Part shown: positions 10,745 to 22,646 of the stretch, piece by piece
How positions within the stretch are numbered: the first letter of the stretch is position 1
Layout of the letters: the number at the start of each line of letters is the position of its first letter
Source of the DNA: Cephalotus follicularis
Taxonomy: Eukaryota > Streptophyta > Magnoliopsida > Oxalidales > Cephalotaceae
DNA: 64,000 nt
Assembly (NCBI GenBank): GCA_001972305.1
Contig: BDDD01002907.1
Coordinates: 62,001-126,000 of the forward strand
Direction of reading: 5' to 3'
Program-made: the position numbers and the translations under genes
The notes under the pieces: model-generated
What the model was told of the DNA's origin: nothing
Seen by the model: the letters and a program-made list of their open reading frames with translations, nothing else
Database searches by the model: none

Positions 10745-11990
10745 GCCTCAACTTTCTGGCCGAGATGATCAAAGCATAGGCAAACTTCTCCACCTCTGGG
10801 TATCTCCCCTCTGCATCGTTCAAGGCCTTGCTCACATAATACACTGGCCTTTGAATTTTGTCCTCTTCTCGGACTAGGACTGCGCTCACTGCGCCCGAGG
10901 TGGCCGCAAGGTACAAATATAGATCTTCTCCGTCCTTAGGTTTTGAGATCAGGGGAGGAGAAGCCAAATACTCCTTCAGCTTGTCGAAGGCTGCTTGACA
11001 GTCATCTGACCACGAGAATCCCTTGGGATCTCTAAGTATCTTAAAGAAGGGAAGGCACTTCTCAGCCGACTTAGAGACAAACCTGCTCAAGGCTGCAATC
11101 TTCCCATTCAATCTCTGCACATCCCTGATGGTTTGAGGTGGCTTCATGCCCTGAATTACCGAGATCTTCTCTGGATTGGCTTCTATTCCTCTGCTAGAAA
11201 CCATAAATCCGAGGAACTTCCCTGAGGTGACCCCAAATGTACACTTGGACGGATTGAGCTTCATGTTGTATCTCCTCAATACTTCAAAGGTCTCCTCCAA
11301 GTCTTTTACATGAGGGTTCCTGGCTAGGGTCTTGACGAGCATGTCGTCTATGTACACCTCCATGTTCTTCCCAATCTGAGGTTCAAATATCTTGTTGACC
11401 AAGCGCTGGTAGGTTGCCCCTGCATTCTTCAAGCCAAAGGGCATGACCTTGTAACAATACATTCCTCGATCGGTTATGAACGCTGTCTTGCTCTGATCAG
11501 GCTCATACATGGGGATTTGATTGTATCCCGAGTAAGTATCCAAGAAGCTTAGTAATCTATAGCCCGAGGTTGCATCTACCAGCTGATCTATCTTCGGGAG
11601 AGGGTAGTTATCCTTTGGGCAGGCTTTATTGAGGTCAGTGAAGTCTATGCACATCCTCCATTTCCCATTGGCCTTCTTGACTAACACAGGATTTGCTAGC
11701 CAGTCCGAGTAGTGCACTTCTCGGATAAAGCCTGCCTGTAGCAATTTGCTCACCTCCTCGGCTATTGCTTGTTGCCTCTCAGGGGCAAAGTTCCTCTTCT
11801 TCTGTTTGATCGGTGGCCTGGCTGGATCCACACTCAGCTTATGAACCATCACTTCTGGACTGATGCCAGGGACCTCCTCTGCCGACCATGCAAACACATC
11901 CTTATTATCACGGAGGAATGTTATTAACTCCTCCTTCTCCGCCTCTCCAAGCTGTGAGCCAACTTGAAGTATTTTTTCATCATTGCCCTC
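10745..11990 (-). pseudogene. pol: Reverse transcriptase of Tat-type element, truncated
   Basis: The minus-strand frame from about 11990 contains VFAWSAEEVPGISPEV, LVKKANGKWRMCIDF, KNAGATYQRLVNKIF and the intact catalytic motif VYIDDMLV, followed by the connection domain and the start of RNase H (ending RKLR). The protease frame upstream is separated from it by a 1-base shift near 11995. The domain would copy the element RNA into DNA in virus-like particles. It is broken downstream by the deletion described for the integrase remnant. Confidence 0.9.
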
Positions 11991-11992
11991 TT

Positions 11993-12554
11993 CTATGGCA
12001 CTTGGAGAACATCTTCTACTGGTTGTGGACGCTCAGGTTCCATGTCTCCTCTGAGCTCCACATTTGCTATGGTAAGGACCTTGCCTTTACCCTTATCAGT
12101 GATGGCTGTTTTGTAACATCTCCTCGCCACCTCTTGATCTCCTCTGACTTCCCCCACACCAAACCTTGTGGGGAACTTCATCAATAAATGCCTTGTGGAA
12201 ACTATGGCATCCAACAGGTTCAGACCTGGTCGCCCTATTATAGCATTGTAAGGGCTTGGGGTGTCCACTATCAAGAACGTCATCTCCACCTGAGTCTGAC
12301 GTGGGGCCGTGCCTGCAACCACTGACAGGTTGATAGATCCCAGAGGATGGATCGTCTCACCTGAAAATCCAACCAGTGGGGTTTTAACAGGCTTCAGCTG
12401 GTCGACCGGGATCCTTAACTGATCAAAGGCATGCTTATACAGGATGTCGGCCGAGCTGCCATTATCAATGAGAATTCTCTTCATGGTAAAGAGCTCTACC
12501 AGAAGAGTAACTACCACTGGATCATCGTGAGGAAGACGTACTCCCTCATAGTCC
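11993..12554 (-). pseudogene. Retroviral-type aspartic protease, partial
   Basis: The minus-strand frame includes RILIDNGSSADILY, the catalytic Asp-containing motif seen in Tat-type proteases (DNGSS where other aspartic proteases have DTGAS). It also has IGRPGLNLLDAIVST, the usual conserved C-terminal block. It ends in a stop at 11993 because of a frameshift before the reverse transcriptase. Its N-terminal side is cut by the assembly gap. Confidence 0.85.
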
Positions 12555-12579
12555 NNNNNNNNNNNNNNNNNNNNNNNNN
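12555..12579. other. Assembly gap (25 N)
   Basis: Exactly 25 unknown bases, a common placeholder for a gap of unknown size. It falls between protease and gag of the Tat element, so most of gag may be missing from the assembly and not from the genome. Confidence 0.99.
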
Positions 12580-13060
12580 GTGGTAACAACAATGAACACG
12601 TCCACAGGCTCTAGTCAAAGAAGGAGTGTCCGTAGTCACTGTTTCGCAAAGAGAATTGTTTAGTTTCAGGAGGTGCATCCTATGACAACTCTCTTCCTAA
12701 AGACATAGTTGTCAACCGCGGCAGACACCCTTTGCGATGTTTTTCAGTAGTGGCTAGTACGGAGGTTCCTTCTTGTGGGTTCAACCTCGGTGAGCGTCGG
12801 TTGTTGTGGTCCTCCAGTATCGAGGAGGTCTTCTTCAGCGGGTTCACCACCGTGTTGTTGGTCGAGGGCAATGTCCCCTCGTTGAGTTGGTTAAGAGGTT
12901 CCTAACCTCGCACAGTGTCTAGCCAACCAGTGTTGAAACCGGTTGGTTGTTGTTCGGCCCGGACGAGTGGGTCACCAGGCTCCTCATAGACCGGGGGTCT
13001 CCGGTCTCCACCTCTGTTCCGTGGGTGCACAATGGTGAAGGCCCAGGAGGTTGTTCTCCC
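12580..13060 (-). pseudogene. gag N-terminal remnant of Tat-type element
   Basis: Read leftward from about 13050, the minus strand gives HPRNRGGDRRPPVYEEP, then TNNTVVNPLKK and NNRRSPRLNPQEGTS, with in-frame stops near 12906 and 12680. Position and composition suit a Tat gag N-terminus. Homology was not confirmed by search. The matrix/capsid part should lie in or beyond the gap. Confidence 0.5.
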
Positions 13061-13157
13061 GGGGACACTCCGACGCTCAAGTTAGTCAAGTGCAGATGAA
13101 ATATTATACTCTCTTGAATGTAAAAATTGCTGACCTTTTTTCAGTGTGTTGAACTTG

Positions 13158-13165
13158 TATTTATA
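13158..13165 (-). promoter_or_regulatory. TATA box of Tat LTR
   Basis: Minus-strand CACTATAAATACAAG fits the plant TATA consensus closely. It lies about 640 nt inside the LTR and upstream of the presumed R/U5 region. Confidence 0.7.
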
Positions 13166-13501
13166 GTGGATTTCTGTAACTGAATGAGCGTGTGAATCGG
13201 ATCTGATCGTTATCCCCTAGGAAGTGCCGAGGATCTCGGACATTCCCTTATCTCCGCCTATAATGTAGCTACTTTCCTTTGGTAGTAGTTGACTTGAACT
13301 CTATCTCTTTGTTTGGATAGGTACGGATCCCATGGAATCTGGTGAAGATAATCTCCTTATCCCGTAGATAAGGTTGAGGTCCTCCATTATAGGGTGATAT
13401 TGGTTGTGGCATGTCTGCAGAGGATAGAGAGTCTCTGCTGTGGTTCCGAGGATGGTACAAGTGTGAGTTCGTCCGAGGAAGAGGTCCTCAGCTTCTGTAT
13501 A

Positions 13502-13617
13502 CAGGAGACCGTATCTCCTGTTCTCCACCTGATAGATACTTTGGGCCGAGGGTGTCCTCGGCCCTCGCACCGTGAATATGGTCTATTGCCTTTGAGTCCG
13601 AGGAGTGTCCTCGGACT
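13502..13617. repeat. Three perfect hairpins in Tat LTR U3
   Basis: Arms CAGGAGA/TCTCCTG (13502-13520, 5-base loop), GGGCCGAGG/CCTCGGCCC (13543-13564, loop GTGT) and AGTCCGAGGA/TCCTCGGACT (13595-13617, loop GTG) are all perfect. The CCGAGG/CCTCGG core also recurs singly elsewhere in this LTR. Confidence 0.9.
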
Positions 13618-13808
13618 TGTGGTCTCAGAGTGTTGTCTTCGAAAAGTAATGATCCTCGGTTCTTGGTCCGAGAAGGCCATTCTTTGCCATGAGTGTGCTC
13701 CTCGGCACGGCTTGCTGATAAGCCTGTAATCCCACATGAACAGTTGGTCAAGTGTGGAGTGGACACGTGTCCTTGCTATTGTAAGCATATTTTTCCTCCA
13801 TCAGTAGT

Positions 13809-15451
13809 AGTTGCCTCAACAACTACTGTAACTTTCTTTGTCGCTCGCATCTAAAGTGGGAGAAGATCAATAGAAGGAAAGCAACAAATATTTTTTTGGA
13901 TAAATCCAAACCATATTCTTCAAGTTGTTATAAAAATCTAAATCAGACCTTAACAAGAACAAATTTGGGACAATTACCTACAAATCTGGTTTCTAGAATA
14001 CCAAATATGGATTATTCAAGCCACCTAAAAAACTAGAAAAAAAAAAAATCAAAGTAACAAATAAAAACAACAAATAAACAGTAAATAAAATTACACGAGA
14101 GATCCTTATCAAACGCAAAACTAACGCTTATGCCTGACGAGAAAATGAGTAAGAAAAATATTATTATAAAAAAAAATACAAAATGACATTTATAATAAAA
14201 AATCAAACAAGGATATTTTATTCGTAATAAAAAAAAGGGCATGTAATAAAATAACGGTAACGGCATGGGCGACTGAGAGAGGGGCATCAGGCCTGGCCAG
14301 GAAACGTTTGTCAAGAGATTCTTGGACGGGGCCCTGCATACGTCATAGGTGCAAAACCTAGATGCCGTTTCCTCCTCTTCTTCATTTTTTTTTAAATTAA
14401 AAAAAAAAATTGTATTATTTTGTAATCATGTATTGTCAAGTTACCAACCCTATTGGAAAGAGACATACCTGGTCAACCATTAGGTGGGCTGCTGAGTTTT
14501 GCCCTTCTTTTTCACTGCAATTACAATTTCGCCATTGGTGGGTTCACACTTGAAGCCTCTTTTTGTACTTTTTTACATTCTTCCAAATGAAAATTAATCA
14601 GATACATTACTGATCGCCATTCGTTAACGAAGAGAACTTAGATAGCATTAATTTTGGATGTTTTGATCTCTAATTACCAATCACGCCATTACCCATAATC
14701 TGTCAACCAAAAACAATTTTTTTATTATTTATGTAGCATCTAATGATAATCTCTTTAATAAATTTAACTATAAAATATGTATTTAAATGTGAAATCACCT
14801 TCATGTTATATTAGGAAGTGATATAAATTTTTAATCTTACAATTCTTTGTTTCTCAACCCAAACAAACGATATTGATTATGATTATGGACAATGAGAAAA
14901 TTAAATATTAAAATGACAGTGTAATGATTAACAATTTAACTCTTCTTTTTATTAAGATTGTAATCATTTTTTAGTAATTAAAAAGATTTGCGATGAACAT
15001 AGCTTGATGTCCACACTTTACTTTATATATCTGATAATCATAGCTTAGATTATATAATAATAATAATAAAATAAGTAAAAAATAATCAAACTTGAAATTT
15101 TTTTGCAATGAAGTCTTAACAACTCCCTTTTATAATGCCATTCCCATTAACTCGATTTGCACACCTTGGCCATATTTGTAAATAAGACATAAACTGAAGT
15201 CAAAGATCACAATGGCCATATTTGAAAGTCCACAACTTGGTATTAGCTGTTTGTATTTTAAACTCAAACGTGAATCAAAGACTAAACAAGAAACATTCTA
15301 CATTACCACCGAATAAACCATACAAAACCCAACTCGAGAAATCATTGAAACCAAAAAACCACTCGCTCAAACAATCCAAAAACAAAAAAGGGGGAGAAAC
15401 TGAAAGAGTAGAACATCCATCAAGGAGGGCTTCTTTCCTTGTTAAACAACA
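13809..15451. other. Host-like AT-rich flank upstream of RALF gene
   Basis: No transposon end or coding region could be supported. The last several hundred bases are the presumed promoter region of the RALF gene. I see no convincing TATA box at the usual distance from its ATG. Confidence 0.55.
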
Positions 15452-15805
15452 ATGGTCAACTTTAGTTCTTGTACTTCCATCGTGATCTGTGCTACGGTCT
15501 TGATAATGATGACGGTAATGGGCTCACCATCCAATGTTGATGCAAGTGGGGACCACCAGTTGAACCTTGGGTGGATACCCACTGGATCATCCATTGCAGA
15601 AAGCTTAGCCGATGAGGAGTTTGAGCTGGACTCCGAGATCAGCAGGCGTATCTTAGCCACCACCCAATACATCAGCTACGGTGCGCTGCAGAGGAACACC
15701 GTCCCCTGCTCTAGACGCGGCGCCTCCTACTACAATTGCCAGCCTGGAGCCGCCGCCAACCCTTATACCCGTGGCTGCAGTGCCATTACAAGGTGCAGGA
15801 GTTAA
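15452..15805 (+). CDS. RALF: RALF peptide hormone precursor
   Basis: An uninterrupted 117-residue secreted preproprotein starts in good plant context (AACAATGGT). Residues 1 to about 30 form a hydrophobic signal peptide. The propeptide ends in RRIL (65-68), the site cut by subtilase S1P in RALF precursors. The mature part (about 69-117) carries YISY (73-76), the motif needed for binding FERONIA-type receptor kinases, then YYNC (93-96) and the four conserved cysteines (86, 96, 109, 115), with a basic end RCRS. RALF peptides act outside the cell, raising extracellular pH and restraining cell expansion. The length and all hallmarks match the longer, S1P-processed class. There are no introns, as usual for the family. 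It is the only clearly intact host gene in the window. Confidence 0.96.
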   Translation: MVNFSSCTSIVICATVLIMMTVMGSPSNVDASGDHQLNLGWIPTGSSIAESLADEEFELDSEISRRILATTQYISYGALQRNTVPCSRRGASYYNCQPGAAANPYTRGCSAITRCRS

Positions 15806-17088
15806 ATTTTTATTTTTGACTTTTAAATCCAAATGGGCTTTGTTTGTTATAACTTATACATACTGTTGCTATATTTATATTTGGATGTCTTTGTAAGAGA
15901 TTATTTACTATTATTCTTTATTCTCATAATTTGTCTGTTTTTTTTTTTTTGGTTATATAATACTAGTTGACTGGTTTTGAGATTTATGTTTCTGTTGTTC
16001 TAGTAAAAAAAAAAAAAAATTTAAAAGTTACGGGGAAAAGATCTGTGGATTGGCACTGATATGTTTAAAATTTTGTGTTTCTATTTGCATATCAATCAAC
16101 AATGGATATTGGTTCCATGTGTGGTCTTTTTGCAAACCATGTCCGGTGATTTCATAAAATTTCAAGAATAAACAGTTACCAAATTGGTAAATGATTCGTT
16201 GTTTAGGGGTAAAATGGTTATACTTAGCTTGTGGGTTACTGTTTGTTATGGAATATCCTTGCTTCAAATTTGAATTCTAGCTTTCTCTACTCTTTTCCAT
16301 TTGGTTGTGGAGGTGAAGGAAAGAACAGGAACTGATGAAGGTAGGAATTAGAAAGAGGAAAAACAGAGAACTAATATATATTTTGTTTGAGCAATCAAGG
16401 TCCGTGGATATGTTATCCCCTCGCCATGTAAAATGTCTCTCTGTCATATTTGGATGGGTTTAATTGCATCATTTACACAATTTGGACACATTAAAGTCCT
16501 TCACGTGAAGTATGTTTATAGATGAGAATGCTTCAGTCTAATGAGGTTTTTAATTGGATAGATCTTTTTTTTTTTTAATAATTTTATGTTTACGTAAATT
16601 ATTATGTCAATTGAACTGTAATTGGATGTGTTAATTTTTTATTATAAATAAATTAATTATATAGAACGGTTAAATTTTGTATGTGTAAATAAAATAGTTA
16701 AAGTTATTCAATTGATTTAAAAATATATATGTATTATTTATACGTATAAAATATCAAATTTAAATCTGACGGTTATATTTAAAAAAAATGAATAGTAAGA
16801 CTGTTTTGTACACAAACAAAAAAAGTTAATTACAATTTTTTGTTTGATTAGCAAACCCTATTTTGCACTCGGACTAACTTGTCGGAATGCTAAATTGCCA
16901 ATTATATATGTGTTCCAAATAATGATTTAATGTTAAGAATGAAAATAAGGTTTTTGTTGTTTTTTTTTCTGATTGTTTAATTATTTTTATTCTTAAAAAC
17001 ATTAATTTTTATTAAATACTAAATATTCTTAATTGATTCAATTTACAATAGACTAATCTGAGAAAATGTTTCACAAATTGGGATTTTA
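15806..17088. other. AT-rich downstream flank of RALF gene
   Basis: It contains the RALF 3' UTR (TTGTAAGAG and AT-rich downstream sequence near 15880-15930) and otherwise AT-rich sequence with T-runs. No gene or repeat end is supported. Confidence 0.55.
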
Positions 17089-17337
17089 GTGATGGGTTCC
17101 ATTACAACCAAACATTACTTGAATGGATCAAATGAAAAGCCAAGATGTGGTCCCAACTTGACTCGTAAAATTGATGCAAGTGACCCTCCTAAAATCTTTC
17201 TTTTTACATTCTCTCTTCTTTTGGTAAGTTTGTGTGTTCACATCACAATCACTTTTGCATTGCCACCACCACTAGTTATTGTTAAAACGAGAAAAAGGTT
17301 CTACTCGTCAGTTGAAATGTCACCATCTCGATGGTAA
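17089..17337 (+). CDS. Short hypothetical frame with a hydrophobic segment
   Basis: An ATG at 17089 opens an 82-codon frame with one hydrophobic stretch (about residues 36-58, IFLFTFSLLLVSLCVHITITF) flanked by basic residues. I do not recognise it. It lies in AT-rich DNA between the RALF gene and a copia element, with no clear promoter. It could equally be chance coding potential. Confidence 0.2.
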   Translation: MMGSITTKHYLNGSNEKPRCGPNLTRKIDASDPPKIFLFTFSLLLVSLCVHITITFALPPPLVIVKTRKRFYSSVEMSPSRW

Positions 17338-17690
17338 GAAATGTGGGAAATGCTAATAGAAGCTCCACCATGGATGTGACTATTCAGTAGGCGTACGAAT
17401 TGCCACCCCTATCTGTTATAGAGAATATGTTGCCTCTGTTTGTTTTCAAGTTTTCTAAAAGGATCGATGCTAATATCCTTGGATACAACAAAACTCAGTT
17501 AAGAATTACAAGAGGCGAATATGAAACTTTTTTTCATAACTCTGAAACAAATAATCTCTTATACATAAGTATTAAAAAGAAAGTCATGAGTATTAAACTA
17601 ATACTGAACTTTGGACGTAAGATTAAATTGAGGACATTGATTTTTGGTTTCATTTCTAAAACAATATCACTGTAAGACTTTGATGGATAG
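17338..17690. other. Spacer before copia element
   Basis: Nothing recognisable. It ends at the attat target duplication (17691-17695). Confidence 0.5.
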
Positions 17691-17695
17691 ATTAT

Positions 17696-18453
17696 TGTTG
17701 CGATAAATCTAGGAAGACAAGAAGGCAAACTAGACAAAACTATAAGAACAACAAACACAAAACATAAGATTTACGTGTTTCAATCAATGTGATCTATGTC
17801 AACGGGAGAGGGAAATGAATTCCACTATATCAAACGAAAGAGTTATAAGTTACAAGATCGATTGAGTCGATCACAAAACATAAAACTAGTAACACTTTCT
17901 CTCACAAACAAAAATGTACTTTATGTTTCTCAAACGTACGCGACGCTCAAAGTGTTTCACTCTCAATCTATATTTTTACAAGTGAGAACATAACATATAT
18001 ATATACACACTCTCACAAAACCCTAATCCGACTAGAAAGATGAGTCATACTCTGACTTGACTAAAGAGTTCCGCTTCAACACGAATAAAGACTAAGGACT
18101 GAGTGCTCGGACTACTATATCTCTAATGGTCTGCCAGAGCGCTGAGTGCTCGGGCTATTAACTCTCTGATGGTCTGCCAGAGCGCTGAGTGCTCGGACCT
18201 CTTACCAGAGAGGTATGCCTGAGAGCTGGGTGCTCTGTCCTTTGTCGCTTGAGGTCTGCCAAAGAGCCGGGTGCTCTGACTTCTCTTCTCTGGTAGTTTG
18301 CTTGGTAGTCTGAGTGCTCTGACTTCGTTCCACTGAAGTCTGCCGAAGAGCTGGGAAGTCTGCCGAAGAGCTGGGAAGTCTGTCAAAGAGCTGGGAGCTC
18401 TGACTTCCTTCTCTGGAGTGAGTCGGACTAAAAAATTCAAAACATATTTAACA
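17696..18453 (-). repeat. 3' LTR of Tork-like copia
   Basis: The plus strand begins TGTTGCGATAAA and ends CATATTTAACA, so the TG...CA ends are intact. It shares long identity with 22647-23487. An array of AGAGC...GCTCT inverted repeats at 18120-18420 precedes, in minus-strand order, an AT-alternating TATA region near 17993-18006. Confidence 0.9.
18120..18420. repeat. Array of AGAGC/GCTCT inverted repeats in copia LTR
   Basis: Seven to nine copies occur of a unit around CTGCC-AGAGC-nnnnn-GCTC. Examples are AGAGCGCTGAGTGCTC three times and AGAGCTGGGAGCTCT at 18387-18401, whose arms AGAGCT/AGCTCT pair perfectly around GGG. The 5' LTR holds the corresponding array at 23180-23450. Confidence 0.85.
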
Positions 18454-18758
18454 AATCTCCACCTTGGCTTGAATTTCTAAGTGTCCAAAAGTCGAACACA
18501 TTCTCCTAACAACTCTAAGCTTACGTGAACGCACTCGGTGTAAGAAACAAGAGATGTAACAAAATAATGACGTTCACTTCAACAAACCTAATTGGAAATT
18601 CTTTCTCACCTCGCTACCAAAAGCCCCAAAGGGGCACAGATCAAATAAGGATGCCAATCAAGTTAAAGCAATACTTAAACTTGTTGGCGGGGATTGGCTT
18701 AGTGAACATATCAGCGGGATTCCTTCTTCACTGCAATGTTTCTTTCAGAGACTGCTTC

Positions 18759-21623
18759 TCAAATGAAATGGTACCTGACATCAATGTGCGTAGTTAGTTC
18801 ATGATATACTTGATTCTTGGTCAAGTATATAGCACTCTGATTATCATAGAAGATAGCAAAGCTTGCTTCCTGCTGAAGCCCAAGTTCTAGAACAAGATTC
18901 CTCAACCAAACAACTTCTTTCACTGCTTCTGACGCTGCCATATACTCTGCCTCTGTAGTAGACAAAGCAAATGTCGACTGTAAGGTTGACCTCCAACTAA
19001 TAGTTGAACCCGAAAGGGTGAAGATGTATCCAGTTAATGATCTCCTTTTATCGAAGTTATCAGAGTAGTCGGAATCTACAAAACCCACAACTGTGGTTCC
19101 GTTCAAAGCTTCTCTGTCAAAAACTAGACCCAAATCCACGAATCCTCTAAGATACCTAAGTATCCATTTTATTGCTTGCCAAAGAACCTTTCTCAGTTTT
19201 GCCATATATCTACTAACCACAATAACTACATAAGCAATGTCAGGACGAGTACAGATCATCGCATACATAATGCTCAATGCTGCACTGGAATATGGGACAC
19301 GTGACATAGCACACTCCTCGGCCTTTGTCTAAGGTAAGTGCAAAGCTGAGAGTCTGAAATGGGAGGCTAACAGTGTGCTGATAGACATAGCGTTCTGAAT
19401 GCCAAACCTCTCAAGTAACTTCTCAATATACTTCATCTAGGAGAGATGTAGCTTCCCTACTTCTATGTCCCTCTGAATTTCCATACCTAAGATATTCTTG
19501 GCATGTCCGAGATCCTTCATCTCGAACTCCTCAATGAGTTGTTTCTTCAAAACCAAAACCTCTGACATGTTTTTCGCAGCAATGAGTATGTCATCCACGT
19601 ATAAGAGAAGATATACAAAGTAGCCATTTTCAAGACGTCTAAAATAGACACAACTGTCATAGGAGCTCCTCTGATAGCCATGTCCAATCATAAAACGGAC
19701 AAACCTCTTATACCACTGCCTTGGGGACTGTTTTAGACCATACAAAGATTTCTTTAATCTGCAAACGTGGACTTCTCTACCTTCTATAGAATACCCTTCT
19801 GGATGAACCATGTAGATAGTCTCCTCAAGCTTGCCATACAGAAATACAGTCTTGACATCAAGTTGCTCAAGCTCTAAATCATACAGAGCAACCATGGACA
19901 GCAACACACGAATGGATGTGTGTTTTACCACTGGAGAGAATACTTCATCGTAGTTGATTCCCTATTTATGACTGTAACCTTTAGCTACAAGTCATACCTT
20001 GTATCTAACATCTTCAACCCTTGGTATACCTTCCTTTTTCTTGAAGACCTACTTACTTCCAATAGCCCTTTTCCCTTTAGGCAACTCCACCAAATCCCAA
20101 GTCTGATTCTTGTCTAGAGACTAAAGTTCTTCAACCATTGCAATAGCCCACTTCTCTGATTCTGAGCAAGTGACATCCTCAGTATAGGTAGAGGGTTCTT
20201 GAATACCCATATCTTCTGCTGTCGTCAGAGCGTAGGCCACAAAGTTAAAGTACACATATCTTTGAGGAGGTCAAATCTGCCTTCTTTCTCTCCCAGTAGC
20301 TATAGAGTACAATTACTCAACCTCATCTACAGCTTCCTCCTCTGAACTTGAATCAATGTTAATAGTGGTCTAACTCAAAGCATTCTGAGATGCTTTCTCT
20401 GCTAGGAGCTCCACTTGAAGCTCCACCTTATCCTCATCACTGTCTTTTTTACCTGCAGACTAAACAACAACCTTCATCTGATCAAGCATAAGCAATTCAT
20501 TAAAAGTAACATCCCTACTAATAATAAACTTAGATGAACTAGGTTCCTGGCACCATAATCGATAACATTTCACCCCATCAGAATAGCCCACAAATAAGCA
20601 CTTCTTTGCTCTAGGTTTAAGCTTACCATTTTTAATGTGATAATAAGAAGGGCATCCAAAAACTTTTAGGTTTGAATAGTCACAAGGCTTACCTGACCAT
20701 ACCTCAAAAGGAGTTTTGCACTCAATTGCTGTTGAAGGAGAGAGATTAAACAAATAACACGCTTTGTTAACTGCTTCAGCCCAAAAATCCTTTTCCATGT
20801 CTGCATTAGAGAGCATGCATCTTGCTCTCTCTAAAAGAGTACTGTTCATGCGCTCTGACACCCCATTCTGCTGAGGAGTGTGTATAAATGTACGGTGTCG
20901 TACTATACCTGAATCTACACAGAACTCATTGAACTCACCACCACAGAACTCCAGAGCATTGTCGGTCCTAAGACGTTTAATCTTCTTCCCAGTTTGATTT
21001 TCAACCAGAGCTTTATCAAAAACATCACTTTTCCTCTTTAGAAAATAAACCCAGACCTTCCTGGACAAGTTGTCAATAAACGTCACAAAGTAAAGAGCAC
21101 CGCTTTTGGATGAAACATCTGCTGGACCCCACAAATCAGAATGGATGTGGTTAAGTGTGCCCTTTGTCGAATGAGTTCCTGTACTGAATCAGACTCTGCT
21201 TTGCTTCCTAATAACGCAGTGCTCACAAAACTCTAGTGGGATAGTCTGCTCTCTACAGAATAAACCTCGTTTACTCAAAGTCGTCAAACCACACTCACTC
21301 ATGTGGCCCAAACGCATATGCCACAGTTTCGTTTTATCATCTTCAGAAACTGAGCTTGATGCGACATCTGCATAACCCATTACTAAGCTACCCTGCAATT
21401 GATAAAGATGATTTACCTTGTTACCCTTCATCACAACCAGATTGCCTTTGGAGACTTTAAATACTCCACCTCCACCGGTGTACACGCACCCTATGGAATC
21501 CAAACTGCCCAACGAGATCCGATTTTTCTTCAAATCTGGTATATGTCTTACTTTTGTCAAAGTTCTCACCGCTCCGTCATGACACTTAATCTGAACAGTA
21601 CCAATACCCACAGTCTTGCACAT
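18759..21623 (-). pseudogene. pol: pol of Tork-like copia (protease to RNase H)
   Basis: In minus-strand order the pieces are as follows. The protease C-terminal and GAG-pre-integrase region lies at 21623-21189 (LWHMRLGHMSECGL, then the HCVIRKQSRV zinc part). The integrase core is at 21134-20460, with TDNALEFCGGEF and HTPQQNGVSERMN. The reverse transcriptase is at 19931-19437, with YLLLYVDDILIAAKN (catalytic YVDD intact) and FLYGKLEETIYM. RNase H is at 19307-18759, with GFVDSDYSDNFDKRRSLTGYIF and STTEAEYMAASEA. The pieces are separated by stops and frameshifts, so no full polyprotein can be made. Confidence 0.92.
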
Positions 21624-21654
21624 AGTATCGTTCCCATTAAGACTGACCCACCAC

Positions 21655-22608
21655 TTACTGACTCGTACGTAGTGAACCAGACTCTATTTGGGCACATGTG
21701 GTATGATGCTCCCGAATCCATAACCCAGACATACTCTGGAAGACAGACAGCAGAACAAGCTGTAAGAACGTTCTCTGATGCATCAGACTCTTTACCGTTT
21801 GCAACATTCGCCGATCAGTCCTCTGATCATGTTGCTTCCCTTTTCTCTTGAGCAAAGGACAATCAGATTTATAATGACTTCTCTTATGGCAATAGTAACA
21901 CTCAACGTTGCTCTTATCCACTGCTGGTCTATCCTCTGCTGACCTGGACTTCGAGCGACTACAGGATCTGCCACGAGCAAACTTATTCCTGTTCTTGGTC
22001 CTGCCCCTCACAATCAAACAATCTGCCTTATCATCAATAGCTTTACCCTTCAATTTTGTCCTTAGTTTGACAGAGTTCAAAGAGGCCTTAACGTCCTCTA
22101 AAGTTATGGACTCCCATCCATAAAGTATCAAATTCACAAAGTTTTCATAAGAAGCAGACAGTGAACATAACACAAGCAAAGCTTGATCTTCATCCTCGAG
22201 TTTAATGTCCAGGTTTTTCATATCTAACACAATTTTATTAAACTCATCTAAATGTTCTTAAACAAGAGTACCTTCACACATCTTTAGGGTATAAAGAAGC
22301 TGCTTCAAATACAATCTCGATGTAAGAGATTTCTTCACGTAGAGACTTTCGAGTTTCTTCCAAAGACCAGCCGTCATTTCTTCATTGGCGACTTCTCGCA
22401 GTACCTTGTCGTCAAGAGACAACTGAATCGTGCTATGCGCCTTCTCGTCTATCTCTTCTATTTCAGTCGAGGTCATGTCGTCTGGATAATTTCCATCCAG
22501 AGCCCTGATCGTACCCTCTCGCCTTAATAAAACCTTCATCTTTATTCTCCATAATCCAAAGTTGTTTTGTCCGTCGAACGAAGTAACCTAAAACTTGAAG
22601 GATGTCAT
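21655..22608 (-). pseudogene. gag: gag of Tork-like copia
   Basis: The likely start ATG is at 22608 (MTSFKF, then a stop, then VTSFDGQNNFGLWRIKM). The capsid-like part continues to about 22050, with another stop at 22258. The nucleocapsid part has one CCHC zinc knuckle, CYYCHKRSHYKSDC, near 21880. A knuckle of this type binds element RNA during packaging. Confidence 0.85.
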
Positions 22609-22633
22609 CACGAAGAAGAATCGAATCTAACTA

Positions 22634-22643
22634 TATGATACCA
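22634..22643 (-). other. Primer-binding site of Tork-like copia
   Basis: Minus-strand TGGTATCATA starts 3 nt inside the LTR end, matching the initiator tRNA-Met type over its first 8 bases. Confidence 0.75.
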
Positions 22644-22646
22644 GTT

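Larger units (their letters stand above)
5861..13803 (-). mobile_element. Tat-type Ty3 LTR retrotransposon with antisense gene
   Basis: The element is bounded by gtagt at 5856-5860 and gtagt at 13804-13808, a 5-bp target duplication. Both LTRs end CCTCCATCA on the plus strand. The coding order on the minus strand is gag remnant, protease, reverse transcriptase and a fragment of the integrase C-terminus, which is the Ty3 order. The reverse transcriptase wording (for example FTDLNKACPKDNYPLP) is typical of the Tat lineage. A separate spliced gene runs on the plus strand between the 3' LTR and pol. RNase H and the integrase core are deleted, and an assembly gap lies in gag, so this copy cannot encode its own transposition. 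Confidence 0.9.
13061..13803 (-). repeat. 5' LTR of Tat-type element
   Basis: The right boundary is exact (CCTCCATCA, then gtagt). The left boundary is approximate because the matching part of the 3' LTR is deleted. It holds three back-to-back hairpins near 13502-13617 and a TATA box at 13158-13165, in that order on the minus strand, so the hairpins lie in U3. Confidence 0.75.

Noticed and set aside
11888-12187. Plus-strand frame of 99 codons over the protease region
   Set aside because: Shadow of the minus-strand protease and reverse transcriptase coding.
14033-14314. Hydrophobic Phe/Leu-rich frame on the minus strand
   Set aside because: Produced by A/T runs. No gene context, promoter or family resemblance.
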